Shown: positions 37,529 to 47,067, counted from the stretch's first letter. The stretch is DNA of 64,000 bases from Pseudomonas viridiflava (GCF_900573885.1 NZ_UPSE01000198.1:310001-374000), one strand, 5' to 3'. Notes: generated by a model from the letters alone, not told the origin. Numbers and translations are program-made.

Positions 37529-40500
37529 ATGAGCGACACCCCAGACCCGCGCGAATCGGATTCGCAGCCGCTCATGCGCAGCCATCTCACGTTTCCGGTA
37601 GTCGGCATTGGTGCTTCGGCGGGCGGGTTGCAGGCGCTCATCAAGCTGTTCGAGCAGATGCCGAGCGACTGCGGCATGGCCTTTGTGGTGGTGATGCATT
37701 TGTCGCCCGAGCACGAAAGCCAGCTCGACTACATTTTGCAGAAAGCCACCGCCATGCCGGTGCGCACCGTGTCGCAGCCCATCGCCATCGAAGCCAACAC
37801 GGTTTACGTGATACCGCCCGGCATGGACTTGTCGATGAACGACGGCTACCTGCGCCTGGCCACGCCGCAGCGCACCCGTGGCATGCACGTAGCGATTGAC
37901 CTGTTCTTCCGCGCCCTGGCCGAAGTGCATCAGACCCACGCCATCGCCATGGTGCTGTCCGGTTCCGGCGCGGACGGCGCGGTGGGCCTGGCGCGTATCA
38001 AGGAAATGGGCGGCATCACCCTGGCGCAGTCGCCAGACGAAGCCGAATTTCCGTCGATGCCGCGCAGCGCCATCGAGTCCGGCGTGGTCGATATCGTGCT
38101 GCCGGTCAGCGAGCTGGCGGCGCGTCTGGTGAGCCTGAGCGATAACATTCAGGAGCTGCACATTCCCTTGGCCGATGCGCCGGCCCAGGCGCAAAAGGGC
38201 AGCGCCCCGGAACTGGCCAAATCCAGCGAACTCGCCCTGCGCGACATCCTCGGTCAGCTGCGGGTGCGCACCGGCCACGACTTCAAGCACTACAAGCAAG
38301 CCACCGTGCTGCGCAGAATCGAGCGGCGCATGCAGGTCAACGGCATCAGCGACATGCCGGCTTACGCCAGGCTGCTCAACGAACAGATCGAAGAAACCCC
38401 GGCGCTGCTCGACGACATGCTGATCGGCGTCACCAACTTTTTCCGCGACGTCGAAGCCTTCGAAGCGCTCGAGCGTGAAGTGATTCCGGCGCTGTTCGAC
38501 AAGCCAGTGGACGACGATGCCGACAAGGAAATTCGCGTGTGGTCGGTGGCCTGTTCAACCGGCGAGGAAGCGTACTCGTTGTGCATGCTGCTCAGCGAAC
38601 ACGCCGAACAAACGATGAGTGATGCCGAGCTGCACGTGTTCGCCACCGACATCGACGACAACGCGCTGGCCATTGCCCGTTCCAGTCTTTACCCGGAATC
38701 GATCCTCACCGACGTCAGCCCTACGCGCCTGCGCCAGTTCTTCACCAAGGAAGCGGCGTACTACCGGGTGAAAAAAGAAGTGCGCGAAAAGATTCTGTTC
38801 GCCACCCACAACATTCTGCGCGACCCGCCGTTCTCGCGGTTGGACATGATCTCGTGCCGCAATCTGCTTATTTACCTCGACCGTGACATTCAGGCCGAAG
38901 TGCTGCGCATGTTCCATTTCGCCTTGAATCCGGGCGGCCTGCTGTTTCTCGGCAGTTCCGAAACGGCCGATGCGTGCCCGAACCTGTTCAGCGTGGTCGA
39001 CAAGAAAAATCGTATTTATCGCGCCAAGAATTCCGCGCACAAGCGCCCGAGCATGCCCATCAGCACCTTCTCCGGCCCGTTGCCGACGCCCGTAACCCGG
39101 GGCCTGAATGTGCCGCAGCGCAAACCGTCATTTGCCGACGTGCACCAGCGGGTGCTGGAGCAGTACGCGCCGCCGAGCGTAATCGTCAATTTCGACTCGG
39201 ACATCGTGCACATGTCGGCCCGCGCCGGTGAATTCCTGCGCTACATCGGCGGTGAGCCCACAGTCAATTTGCCTACCGTCGTGCATCCCGAGCTGCGCCT
39301 GGAATTGCGCACGGCGCTGTATCAGGCGATAAAAACCGGCAAGAGCGTCGACGCCCGCCGCGTGAAGATGGAACAGGGCGGCGGCGTCAGTTACGTGAAC
39401 ATGGTGGTCAAGCCGTTCCGCGACAACGAGTCGGCCAGCGACTATGTGCTGGTGCTGTTCGACAAAGTCGATGACAGCCTCGACCCGGGGCCGCTGCAGC
39501 GTGGCGCCAGCAAGGATTCCGTGCTCACCCACCTGGAAGCCGAGCTGCAACAGACCAAAGAGCAGCTGCAGCAAACCATGGAGCACTCCGATGCCTCCAC
39601 CGAAGAGCTGCGCGCGTCCAACGAAGAACTGCAAGCCATCAACGAAGAGCTGCGTTCGGCCACCGAAGAGCTGGAAACCAGTAAAGAAGAGCTGCAATCG
39701 ATCAACGAAGAACTGGTAACGGTGAACGCCGAGCTAAAGGTGAAAGTCGATGAAGCCAGCAAGATCACCGACGACCTGCAAAACCTGATTTCTTCCACCG
39801 ACATCGCCACCCTGTTTGTCGACCGGCAGATGCGCATCAAGTGGTTCACCCCGCGCACCGGCGACATTTTCAACGTGATACGCAACGACGCCGGCCGCTC
39901 GATTCTCGACATCACCCACCGCCTCGACTACCCCGACCTGATCAGCGATGCCACCCGCGCGTTCGAAGAGCTGCGCCTGATCGAGCGCGAAGTCACCAGC
40001 GCCGATGGCCGCTGGTATCTGGCGCGGTTTCTGCCGTATCGCACCACCGATGACCGCATTCAGGGTTCGGTGCTGACCTTTATCGACATCACCAGCCGCC
40101 GCTTCGCCGAAGAAAAAATGCGCGCCGGCGAGGCGCACACCAAACTGCTGGCCCAGAGCATCAAGGCCTACGCCATCGTCACCGTCGATTGCGCCGGCAC
40201 CATTACCTCCTGGAACGGCGGCGCTGAGCTGCTGTTCGGCCATGAGGCGAGCGCGGTGGTCGGCCAGTCGCTTGACCTGCTCTACAGGCAGGAAGACCGC
40301 GCCCATGGCCTGCCCGAACGCGACCGTCAGCGCGCGGAGCGGGAAGGGCAGCTCAGTGAAGCCCGCAGTTTCGTGTGTAAAAACGGCACCCATGTTCCCA
40401 GCCATTGCCTGCTGCAGCCGATGTTCAACAGCACCCTGCACGGCTTCGCACTGGTGGCCCATGACCTTACCGAACAGCAGCGCCGCGCCGACGAAAGCGA

Positions 40501-41653
40501 AAACCTGCTGTTCACCGCCCAGGCCAGCAATGAACGCAAAGACGAGTTCTTTGCCGTGCTGTCCCACGAGCTCAAGCACCCGCTCAACCTCATTCAGCTG
40601 AACATGGACGTGATGACCCGCACGCCGCTGTTCAAGGCGTCGCCACCGCTGAACCGCGCTGGCGATGCCATTCAGGCTGCGGTGCGCAACCAGTCGCGAA
40701 TTATCGACGACCTGATGGACATCTCCCGCGTGCGCACCGGCAAGCTCAACCTGAGCATGGCCGTACGCGATTTCAGCGAGACGGCGCGCAGCACCTTCGA
40801 CATGTTCAAACCCATCGCTGAAAACGATCACATCGAACTGACCTGGCATGACGCCGGCGAGCCGTTGTTCGTCAACGCCGACAACACGCGCCTGGAACAG
40901 GTGACCTGGAACCTGCTCAACAACGCATTGAAATTCACCCAATCAGGCGGGCGCGTCAGCCTTGCCATCAGCCGCGATGGCGATCAGGCGCGGCTCGACG
41001 TGATCGACACCGGCCAGGGCATCGACCCGGATTTCCTCGGCAAGGTATTCGACCTGTTCGGCCAGGCTGAAATGCAGCACGTGCACCGTTCCAAAAACGG
41101 CCTCGGCATTGGGCTGGCGTTGGTGCATCAGCTGGTTGAAGCCCACGGCGGACGCATCGAAGCGTTTTCCGAAGGGCGTGGACGTGGTGCGCGATTCAGC
41201 GTGTGGCTGCCGATTTGCCTGCAAACCGAGCTGCAACTCAAAAGCGGTGCGGCGGCTGGCGCGACGGCGGGAAGTCTGACCGGCGTGCAGGTGCTGGTGG
41301 TAGACGACTCGCCCGACATTCTCGAAGTGATGCAGATGTTGCTGGAAGGCGAAGACGCCACAGTGACTGTCGCCGAGAACGGTGAGCGGGGCCTGCACCT
41401 GGCGAAGCACAGTGGCTTTGATTTGATTCTTTCGGACATCGGCATGCCGTTGCTCGACGGCCACGAAATGATGCGCGCCATCCGGCAAGGCAGTGCCAAT
41501 CCGCGCACCCCGGCCATTGCCTTGTCGGGCTACAGCACCAAGCAGGATGTCGACGCCGCCGTCGACGCCGGTTTCAACCTGCACCTGCAAAAACCGGTAG
41601 CCATGGACGCGCTGCTCGAAGCCGTGGCCACGCTGCTTAAAACATCCAGTTAA
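37529..41653 (+). CDS. CheB-CheR-PAS hybrid histidine kinase/receiver fusion protein
   Basis: 1374 residues, soluble. In order: CheB methylesterase (about 22-210; GIGASAGG, HLSPEH and SGSGADGAVG carry the Ser-His-Asp triad), CheR methyltransferase (about 225-490; RVWSVACSTGEEAYS is the SAM loop), a PAS-like region (545-640), a long coiled coil (655-745) with repeated xxEEL heptads, PAS (750-860), PAS (870-985), HisKA (FFAVLSHELKHPLNLI, acceptor His near 1015), HATPase (NLLNNALKF, DTGQGI, GLGIGLALV) and a receiver (1255-1372; VVDDSPD, acceptor in SDIGMPLLDG, lysine in LQKPVA). The CheB part lacks its own receiver. Not linked to a chemotaxis cluster, so a signalling role outside flagellar control is likely. 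Confidence 0.93.
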   Translation: MSDTPDPRESDSQPLMRSHLTFPVVGIGASAGGLQALIKLFEQMPSDCGMAFVVVMHLSPEHESQLDYILQKATAMPVRTVSQPIAIEANTVYVIPPGMDLSMNDGYLRLATPQRTRGMHVAIDLFFRALAEVHQTHAIAMVLSGSGADGAVGLARIKEMGGITLAQSPDEAEFPSMPRSAIESGVVDIVLPVSELAARLVSLSDNIQELHIPLADAPAQAQKGSAPELAKSSELALRDILGQLRVRTGHDFKHYKQATVLRRIERRMQVNGISDMPAYARLLNEQIEETPALLDDMLIGVTNFFRDVEAFEALEREVIPALFDKPVDDDADKEIRVWSVACSTGEEAYSLCMLLSEHAEQTMSDAELHVFATDIDDNALAIARSSLYPESILTDVSPTRLRQFFTKEAAYYRVKKEVREKILFATHNILRDPPFSRLDMISCRNLLIYLDRDIQAEVLRMFHFALNPGGLLFLGSSETADACPNLFSVVDKKNRIYRAKNSAHKRPSMPISTFSGPLPTPVTRGLNVPQRKPSFADVHQRVLEQYAPPSVIVNFDSDIVHMSARAGEFLRYIGGEPTVNLPTVVHPELRLELRTALYQAIKTGKSVDARRVKMEQGGGVSYVNMVVKPFRDNESASDYVLVLFDKVDDSLDPGPLQRGASKDSVLTHLEAELQQTKEQLQQTMEHSDASTEELRASNEELQAINEELRSATEELETSKEELQSINEELVTVNAELKVKVDEASKITDDLQNLISSTDIATLFVDRQMRIKWFTPRTGDIFNVIRNDAGRSILDITHRLDYPDLISDATRAFEELRLIEREVTSADGRWYLARFLPYRTTDDRIQGSVLTFIDITSRRFAEEKMRAGEAHTKLLAQSIKAYAIVTVDCAGTITSWNGGAELLFGHEASAVVGQSLDLLYRQEDRAHGLPERDRQRAEREGQLSEARSFVCKNGTHVPSHCLLQPMFNSTLHGFALVAHDLTEQQRRADESENLLFTAQASNERKDEFFAVLSHELKHPLNLIQLNMDVMTRTPLFKASPPLNRAGDAIQAAVRNQSRIIDDLMDISRVRTGKLNLSMAVRDFSETARSTFDMFKPIAENDHIELTWHDAGEPLFVNADNTRLEQVTWNLLNNALKFTQSGGRVSLAISRDGDQARLDVIDTGQGIDPDFLGKVFDLFGQAEMQHVHRSKNGLGIGLALVHQLVEAHGGRIEAFSEGRGRGARFSVWLPICLQTELQLKSGAAAGATAGSLTGVQVLVVDDSPDILEVMQMLLEGEDATVTVAENGERGLHLAKHSGFDLILSDIGMPLLDGHEMMRAIRQGSANPRTPAIALSGYSTKQDVDAAVDAGFNLHLQKPVAMDALLEAVATLLKTSS

Positions 41654-41679
41654 CAGCCCAGCGCCGGTAGGGAGCAGCT

Positions 41680-42522
41680 TTGTCGGTTTATATGGTGGTA
41701 CTGCTCGCGGCGCTGCTGCATGCCAGCTGGAATGCCGTGGTCAAAAACGGTACCGACAAGTTGCTCAGCACCGTGTTGCTCATCGGCTGCAGTGCCCTTA
41801 TGGCCGTGGCGCTGCTGCCATGGCTGCCGCAACCGGCAGTGGCGAGCTGGCCGTTTATTGCCGCCTCGGTGGGCCTGCATGTGCTGTATTTCGTGCTGGT
41901 TGCGCGGTCGTATCAACTCGCCGACATGAGCCAGACCTACCCGATCATGCGTGGCACTGCGCCTTTGCTGGTCGCGCTGATCAGCGTGGCGTTTCTGAAG
42001 GTGCATCTGTCGACGCTGGCACTGCTGGGTATCGGGCTGATCTGCCTGGGCATTCTGGCCATGGCCGTGTCGCGCCATGCAGGGCGGACCACGGCCAATC
42101 ACCGGCTCGGTTTGCTGATGGCGCTGCTCAATGCCGGCGTAATCGCCGCGTATACAGTGGTCGACGGCTATGGCGTGCGTCGCGCCGGCAGCGCGGCGGC
42201 GTACACCCTGTGGCTGTTTCTGCTGACCGCGATAGTGATGCTGGGCTGGGTAATGCGGGCGCGGCGACGCGAGTTCGTTGCATACACGGCGGCCCACTGG
42301 CCAATGGGCATGCTCAGCGCGGCTGGCACGCTCGGCTCTTACGCGCTGGTGTTGTGGGCCATGACCCAGGCACCGGTGGCAGTGATCGCCGCGCTGCGCG
42401 AAACCTCGATTCTGTTCGGCGTGCTGATCGCCGGGCTGTTTCTCAAAGAACGCCTCAGCCCGGCGCGCATCGTCGGCGCCAGCATTATCGTCGCCGGCGC
42501 CGTGGTGTTGCGGCTGGCCTGA
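41680..42522 (+). CDS. EamA/DMT-family transporter
   Basis: 280-residue inner-membrane protein with about ten hydrophobic helices in two homologous halves, typical of EamA drug/metabolite transporters; AALLHASWNAVVKNG at the N-terminus and the C-terminal LRETSILFGVLIAG..FLKERLSPAR motif are family marks. A TTG at 41680 fits a strong AGGGAG ribosome site five bases upstream better than the ATG at 41692, so TTG is preferred. Substrate unknown (amino acids or metabolites exported in the family). Starts 26 bp after the kinase fusion gene and may share its transcript. Confidence 0.85.
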   Translation: MSVYMVVLLAALLHASWNAVVKNGTDKLLSTVLLIGCSALMAVALLPWLPQPAVASWPFIAASVGLHVLYFVLVARSYQLADMSQTYPIMRGTAPLLVALISVAFLKVHLSTLALLGIGLICLGILAMAVSRHAGRTTANHRLGLLMALLNAGVIAAYTVVDGYGVRRAGSAAAYTLWLFLLTAIVMLGWVMRARRREFVAYTAAHWPMGMLSAAGTLGSYALVLWAMTQAPVAVIAALRETSILFGVLIAGLFLKERLSPARIVGASIIVAGAVVLRLA

Positions 42523-42537
42523 GGCGCGGCCCTTGAA

Positions 42538-42705
42538 CTAACGGTCTTGCGCTTCTTTGGCGTCCATTTCCGCATTGCGCTCATGCACCTTTCTCAGTTG
42601 CTCATCCGTAAGCGGCAACTTCTTCGCCGTGTCGCGCAGCATCATCAAGCCGCCGACAATCGAACCCAGCGCCAACGCCAAAATCAGCCAGGCATACCAA
42701 GGCAT
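42538..42705 (-). CDS. Small membrane protein, DUF2897-like
   Basis: 55-residue protein beginning MPWYAWLILALALGS, with one transmembrane helix (about 4-23), then a short charged segment and an amphipathic tail with LPLTDEQLRKVHERNAEMD. GGAG lies 6 bases before the ATG. It matches the small DUF2897 proteins of Pseudomonas in length and layout. Too short for most gene-length cut-offs. Convergent with the EamA gene, 15 bp between stops. Function unknown. Confidence 0.75.
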   Translation of the reverse strand: MPWYAWLILALALGSIVGGLMMLRDTAKKLPLTDEQLRKVHERNAEMDAKEAQDR

Positions 42706-43105
42706 AACGTTCTCCTTAACTTTGTAGGCGGGGCAGACACGCCGACCGCTGTGCAGGTTGGATCATCCACCCTTGAGAGCGTTCAGCCTATGTCACTACC
42801 CCTTCTTCCGATGACTCTCGTCCGGACTCCGACAATCCCGTAGGAGCGAGCTCGCTCGCGAAGCTCTTCTCGCTCTGCCCACTGTTTCGCTCCCCGCACC
42901 AAACCGCCAGAACGCCCGTCCCACAAGGCTTTCGGCTGCACGCCAGTACCAATTTCCACCCGTATGTAAGCCTTTCGCCATCCCGAGTGTGCGTAATGTC
43001 GCAATAGTGGCCATCGAGTCAACAAAGCGTCGCCAACTAATTGTTAGTGGGGTTTAATCCGCGCCTTCATTTGGTCAAACCGTCTCTTCAAGGGATTGAA
43101 GGTTT
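42706..43105. other. Intergenic region before the two-partner secretion genes
   Basis: About 400 bp. One REP lies at 42840-42863 (GTAGGAGCGAGCTCGCTCGC). Further right, AATTGTTAGTGG and TTGGTCAAACC precede the tpsB start and may belong to its promoter; no operator was recognised. No gene seen. Confidence 0.5.
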
Positions 43106-44794
43106 ATGTTCGCGCTACGTTTTAGGGTGCTGCTGTGCACCTTGTTAGCTGTTTCCTCCACCGCCGTTGCCGAGCTGCCCGCCGACCGCGACCTGATTCG
43201 CGACCGTCAGGAGCGCGTGCTGCAAGAACAGCAGCAGCGCCTGCAAGAACTGCAACAACTGCCGGGCAAAACCGCCGAACCCAGCGGGCCAGCCATTAAT
43301 CCGGATGAGCAGTGCTTCGCCATTACCACCATCACGCTGCAAGGCGCCACGCTGATCCCTGCCAGCAGTGAGGCCGAGCTGCTGCGTGCATATGAAAACC
43401 AGTGCCTCGGCAGCACCCAGCTCAACGCGCTGCTGAAAACCGTCACCCAGTACTACCTCGACCACGGCTACGTCACGTCGCGCGCCTACCTGCCGCAGCA
43501 AGACCTGGCCGACGGCACGCTGGAAGTACTCGTTGTGGAAGGCCGCCTCGAAGGGCTGGAGCCATCCGCTATCGCCAGCCCGCGTGAGCTGAACATGGCG
43601 TTTCCTGGCACACCGGGTGAGGTGCTCGACCTTCGCGAACTGGAACAACTGGTCGACCAGCTCAACCGCCTGCCGTCGCGCCCGGCGCAAATGGAACTGG
43701 TGCCCGGCAGCGAAGTAGGCGGCAGCCGCGTGCGCTTGCAAGGCGAGCGCGGCAAGCCGTGGCAAGCCAACCTCAACCGCCACAGCGACGGCCAGACCTC
43801 AACCGGCGAACAGCAGTGGGGCGCCGGCTTCACCTGGGACAGCCCGCTGGGCCTGGCCGACCAACTGAGCCTGCGCGGCGGTGGCGACACCGTGAGCGAC
43901 CACTGGAAGCACTCCGCCAACCAGAGCGTCGGCTACAACGTGCCGTACGGCTGGTGGTCGTTCAACTACAGCTACAGCCAGAGCTACTACCGCACCCGCA
44001 GCGCCGGCGCGGGTTTTGTGTTCGGCTCCGACGGCGACAGCAAAAGCCACAGCCTGCGCGCCGAACGCGTGCTGCACCGCGACGACGTGAGCAAGACCGC
44101 CGCCAACTTTGGCGTAAGCCATCTGCAAACCCGCAACTACCTGAACAACAACCTGATCGACGTCTCCAGCCAGCGCCTCACCGAAAACCAGCTCGGCTTC
44201 AACCACGGCCGCCGCATCGGCAATGCCTTCGTCAACCTCGACATGGGCTGGCAGCAAGGCACCGGGGCATTTGACGCCCAGGCCGAAGGCAACCCGCGTC
44301 GCAACCAGCCGGTGGCCCGTTACAACAAATACAGCCTCACCGCGAGCTACCTGCAGCCCTTCACCCTGTGGAACGAAAACTTCAGCGTCGACAGCCTGGT
44401 CAACGGCCAGCGCAGTGAAGACGTGCTGTTCAGCCCGCAGCGCATCAGCCTGGGCGGCCTCAGCTCGGTGCGCGGCTTCAAGGAACAGTCACTGTCCGGC
44501 GACAGCGGCGCCTACTGGCGCAACCAGGTTCGCTGGCGCCGGCCCATCGCTTTCGAACCACTGCGCCCGTTCCTGCAGGAATACGGCGTGGCCCTGGCCT
44601 ACGACCTCGGCGTGATTCACGGCAACGGCCACAACGGCACGCAACACGGGCGCCTGTCCGGTAACGCCGTGGAATTCAGCACGCGCGGGCGCAACGTGGC
44701 CGCCAGCGTGACCTTCGCCCGCTCGCTGGAACGCCCCGACGCCATCGAGCGTCAGGAGCACCCGGTGTATTTCCGTTTCGACCTGTTTTTCTGA
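43106..44794 (+). CDS. Two-partner secretion outer-membrane transporter (TpsB, FhaC/ShlB/CdiB type)
   Basis: 562 residues. Signal peptide (cleavage near AVA/EL, residue 22), an N-terminal helix rich in Gln/Glu (QQQRLQELQQ), a POTRA region (about 70-205: FAITTITLQGATLI, YYLDHGYVTSRAYLPQQDL, LEVLVVEGRLEG) and a C-terminal 16-strand barrel ending in FRFDLFF. The VRGF motif of loop L6 is present in GLSSVRGFKEQSL. TpsB proteins export a large TpsA exoprotein (haemagglutinin or CdiA). Its natural partner here is reduced to a 63-codon remnant at 46.9 kb, so the transporter may now serve another substrate or none. Confidence 0.93.
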   Translation: MFALRFRVLLCTLLAVSSTAVAELPADRDLIRDRQERVLQEQQQRLQELQQLPGKTAEPSGPAINPDEQCFAITTITLQGATLIPASSEAELLRAYENQCLGSTQLNALLKTVTQYYLDHGYVTSRAYLPQQDLADGTLEVLVVEGRLEGLEPSAIASPRELNMAFPGTPGEVLDLRELEQLVDQLNRLPSRPAQMELVPGSEVGGSRVRLQGERGKPWQANLNRHSDGQTSTGEQQWGAGFTWDSPLGLADQLSLRGGGDTVSDHWKHSANQSVGYNVPYGWWSFNYSYSQSYYRTRSAGAGFVFGSDGDSKSHSLRAERVLHRDDVSKTAANFGVSHLQTRNYLNNNLIDVSSQRLTENQLGFNHGRRIGNAFVNLDMGWQQGTGAFDAQAEGNPRRNQPVARYNKYSLTASYLQPFTLWNENFSVDSLVNGQRSEDVLFSPQRISLGGLSSVRGFKEQSLSGDSGAYWRNQVRWRRPIAFEPLRPFLQEYGVALAYDLGVIHGNGHNGTQHGRLSGNAVEFSTRGRNVAASVTFARSLERPDAIERQEHPVYFRFDLFF

Positions 44795-44819
44795 CCGTTT
44801 ACAAAGGGAGTTTGACCGC

Positions 44820-45494
44820 ATGTTGATGAGTAAAACCGTCGCTTCTCCAGCGCTTCTGGCGCTGCTCGTAGCGAGCCTGGCCGGCTGCGCCACCGAGTCC
44901 TCACGCAGCGTGCCTGTGCAGCAAGTAGTCAGTGCCGCTACCGCCTACAACGGCGCCCGCAGCCCGATTGCCGTGGGCAAATTCGATAACCGCTCGAGCT
45001 ACATGCGCGGCGTGTTCTCGGATGGTGTGGATCGTCTCGGCAGCCAGGCCAAAACCATCCTTATCACCCACCTGCAGCAGAGCAACCGCTTCAAGGTTCT
45101 GGACCGCGACAACATGGGCGAAACCCTCCAGGAAGCCCAGATCAAAGGCCAGGTTCAGCGCTTGAGCGGAGCCGACTACGTGGTGACCGGCGATGTCACC
45201 GAGTTCGGTCGCAAGGAAGTCGGCGACCACCAGCTCTTCGGCATTTTGGGCCGCGGCAAAACCCAGGTCGCCTACGCCAAGGTGGCGCTCAACATCGTCA
45301 ACATCTCCACCTCCGAAGTGGTGTATTCGGCCCAGGGCGCCGGCGAGTACTCGCTCTCCAACCGCGAAGTGGTGGGCTTTGGTGGCACCGCCAGCTACGA
45401 CTCCACGTTGAACGGCAAGGTGCTCGACCTGGCCATGCGTGAAGCCGTGGAAAAACTGGTAGGCGCGGTCGATAGCGGCGCATGGAAGCCGTAA
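44820..45494 (+). CDS. CsgG/HfaB-family lipoprotein
   Basis: 224 residues with lipobox SLAGC (Cys23). The body follows the CsgG/HfaB fold: IAVGKFDNRSSY, RFKVLDRDNMGETLQEAQI, GADYVVTGDVTEFG and VALNIVNISTSEVVYSAQG. CsgG itself is a curli secretion pore, but short CsgG-like lipoproteins without the long pore-forming loops are widespread and of unclear role. First of a three-lipoprotein unit (CsgG, DUF4810, DUF799) that starts 25 bp after tpsB. Confidence 0.87.
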   Translation: MLMSKTVASPALLALLVASLAGCATESSRSVPVQQVVSAATAYNGARSPIAVGKFDNRSSYMRGVFSDGVDRLGSQAKTILITHLQQSNRFKVLDRDNMGETLQEAQIKGQVQRLSGADYVVTGDVTEFGRKEVGDHQLFGILGRGKTQVAYAKVALNIVNISTSEVVYSAQGAGEYSLSNREVVGFGGTASYDSTLNGKVLDLAMREAVEKLVGAVDSGAWKP

Positions 45495-45535
45495 CGCCGG
45501 GCCACTGAAGCATTCATTAAAAGGGATAGCAGGGA

Positions 45536-45901
45536 ATGAACTTGACGTTTTCAGGGCGGGGCATGGCCGCCATGTTGCTGGTTGGCAGCGTGGCATTAGG
45601 GGGTTGCGCACAGCAGCCATCGCTGTACCAGTGGGGCAACTACCAACCCCAACTGCGCGAGCATTTCACCGGTGGCTCGCCTGAAGCGCAGCTCGACGTG
45701 TTGAAAGCCGATCTGCAGAAAATCCAGGCAAAAAACGGCGCGATACCGCCCGGTTTCTACGCGCAAATGGGCTTGTTGTATTCCAGCCTGGGTGACGAGG
45801 AACTGACCATGCGTTCCTTCGAGAACGAGAAGGCATTGTTCCCGGAGTCGGCGCCGTACATGGACTTCCTGATGAAGAAGAAAACCCCGGAGGTTAAATA
45901 A
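45536..45901 (+). CDS. DUF4810 lipoprotein
   Basis: 121 residues with lipobox VALGGC (Cys24), followed by YQWGNYQPQLREHF and a helical TPR-like segment (FYAQMGLLYSSLGDEELTM, ENEKALFPESAPYM), which fits the DUF4810 family. These small periplasm-facing lipoproteins nearly always lie between a CsgG-like and a DUF799 gene, as here. GGGATAGCAGGG precedes the ATG. Overlaps the next gene by one base (TAATG). Confidence 0.85.
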   Translation: MNLTFSGRGMAAMLLVGSVALGGCAQQPSLYQWGNYQPQLREHFTGGSPEAQLDVLKADLQKIQAKNGAIPPGFYAQMGLLYSSLGDEELTMRSFENEKALFPESAPYMDFLMKKKTPEVK

Positions 45902-46563
45902 TGGCGCGCTACTACCGCACCTGTGCATGGCTTGTGGCACTGGCATTGTTGGGCGGCTGCGTCGCACCGCCCAAGAGCCTGGATTATTCGGCGTACAAAC
46001 AAGCGCGGCCGCGCTCCATTCTGGTTCTGCCGCCGGTAAACGAATCGCCCGACGTGAAAGCCACCTATGGCGTGCTCGCGCAAGTCACCGTGCCGCTCGC
46101 CGAAGCCGGTTACTACGTGGTGCCGGTCGCGCTGGCCGATGAAACCTTTCGCCAGAACGGCTTGAGCACCGCCAGCGATGCCCACCAGGTGGCTCCCGCC
46201 AAACTGCACGAGATTTTCGGTGCCGATGCCGGCCTGTACATCACCGTGAGCCAGTACGGCACCCAGTATCTGATTCTGAGCAGTGCCACCACCGTGACCG
46301 CCAGCGCCAAGCTGGTAGACCTGAAAACCGGCACCACCCTGTGGACCGGTTCGGCCACGGCCTCCAGCAACGAAGGTAACAACAACTCCGGAGGCGGGCT
46401 GGTTGGCATGCTGGTAACGGCTGCCGTCACGCAGATCATCAACAGCTCCATGGACGATGCGGCGTACCCCATCGCTGGCACCACCAGCGGCAGGCTGCTC
46501 TCCACGGCCAAAGGCTCAGGCCTTCTGTACGGCCCGCGTTCGCCCAAATACCAAAGCGACTAA
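45901..46563 (+). CDS. DUF799 (GNA1162-like) lipoprotein
   Basis: 220 residues with lipobox ALLGGC (Cys20). Family marks are SILVLPPVNESPDVKATY, the EAGYYVVPVALADETFRQNG segment and GADAGLYITVSQYG. The Neisseria relative GNA1162 is an outer-membrane lipoprotein of a similar three-gene set. A glycine/asparagine-rich loop (NEGNNNSGGGL) precedes a hydrophobic helix (VGMLVTAAVTQII). Last gene of the trio; a large inverted repeat follows. Confidence 0.85.
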   Translation: MARYYRTCAWLVALALLGGCVAPPKSLDYSAYKQARPRSILVLPPVNESPDVKATYGVLAQVTVPLAEAGYYVVPVALADETFRQNGLSTASDAHQVAPAKLHEIFGADAGLYITVSQYGTQYLILSSATTVTASAKLVDLKTGTTLWTGSATASSNEGNNNSGGGLVGMLVTAAVTQIINSSMDDAAYPIAGTTSGRLLSTAKGSGLLYGPRSPKYQSD

Positions 46564-46630
46564 CCCGTTTATGTGCTGCAAACACCGCCCCGCAACTCCA
46601 TGCGCGGACGGTAATTGGATGGTTTGGTTT

Positions 46631-46748
46631 AAAAGCCCCTCACCCCCAGCCCCTCTCCCGCAAGCGGGCGAGGGGTGACGATTGCCCGGGACTGACTCGG
46701 TCTGCCCCCTCTCCCGCTTGCGGGAGAGGGCTGGGGTGAGGGGCCTTT
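46631..46748. repeat. Long GC-rich inverted repeat
   Basis: Arms of about 36 bp (46631-46668 and 46713-46748) pair with two or three interruptions; the cores are CTCTCCCGCAAGCGGG and CCCGCTTGCGGGAGAG, themselves short palindromes. An abundant repeat type in Pseudomonas intergenic DNA, here between the lipoprotein trio and the TpsA remnant. It could end the upstream transcript. Confidence 0.8.
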
Positions 46749-46875
46749 AATTTTCAACACTAGACATCAGATCGCTCGCCGCAAACCCCGCTTGTATGCG
46801 CCGCCTACGCACCTTGGAAGTGATGCAAAGCCTTCACCGGTAGCGCCCTTCAAACACCGATAAAAGAGTACCGAA

Positions 46876-47067
46876 ATGGACGTTCGTAGCCCGCTGTTCC
46901 AAAACATCGCCTGCATCCTGATGGGGGTGATGTTTCTAAACCCTATTGTCAGCACCGCTGCAGAGCTGACGGTGGACGCGGCGGCGGGCGGCAACACCCA
47001 GCTGGGCAGCGCGCAAAATGGCGTGCCGGTGGTGAACATCGCCACGGGGAATCATTATGATTACTGA
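46876..47067 (+). pseudogene. TpsA/CdiA-type exoprotein remnant (N-terminal signal region fused to a C-terminal stub)
   Basis: 63 codons. Residues 1-29 are a classic long TpsA signal sequence (MDVRSPLFQNIACILMGVMF, then LNPIVSTAA), and 30-56 (ELTVDAAAGGNTQLG, VPVVNIAT) match the first strands of the two-partner secretion domain of Pseudomonas exoproteins that are normally thousands of residues long. The frame then runs into GNHYDY and stops inside the start of the next gene. I infer one large in-frame deletion joining the TPS domain to the last codons of a C-terminal toxin tip, keeping the downstream immunity gene. Confidence 0.75.
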
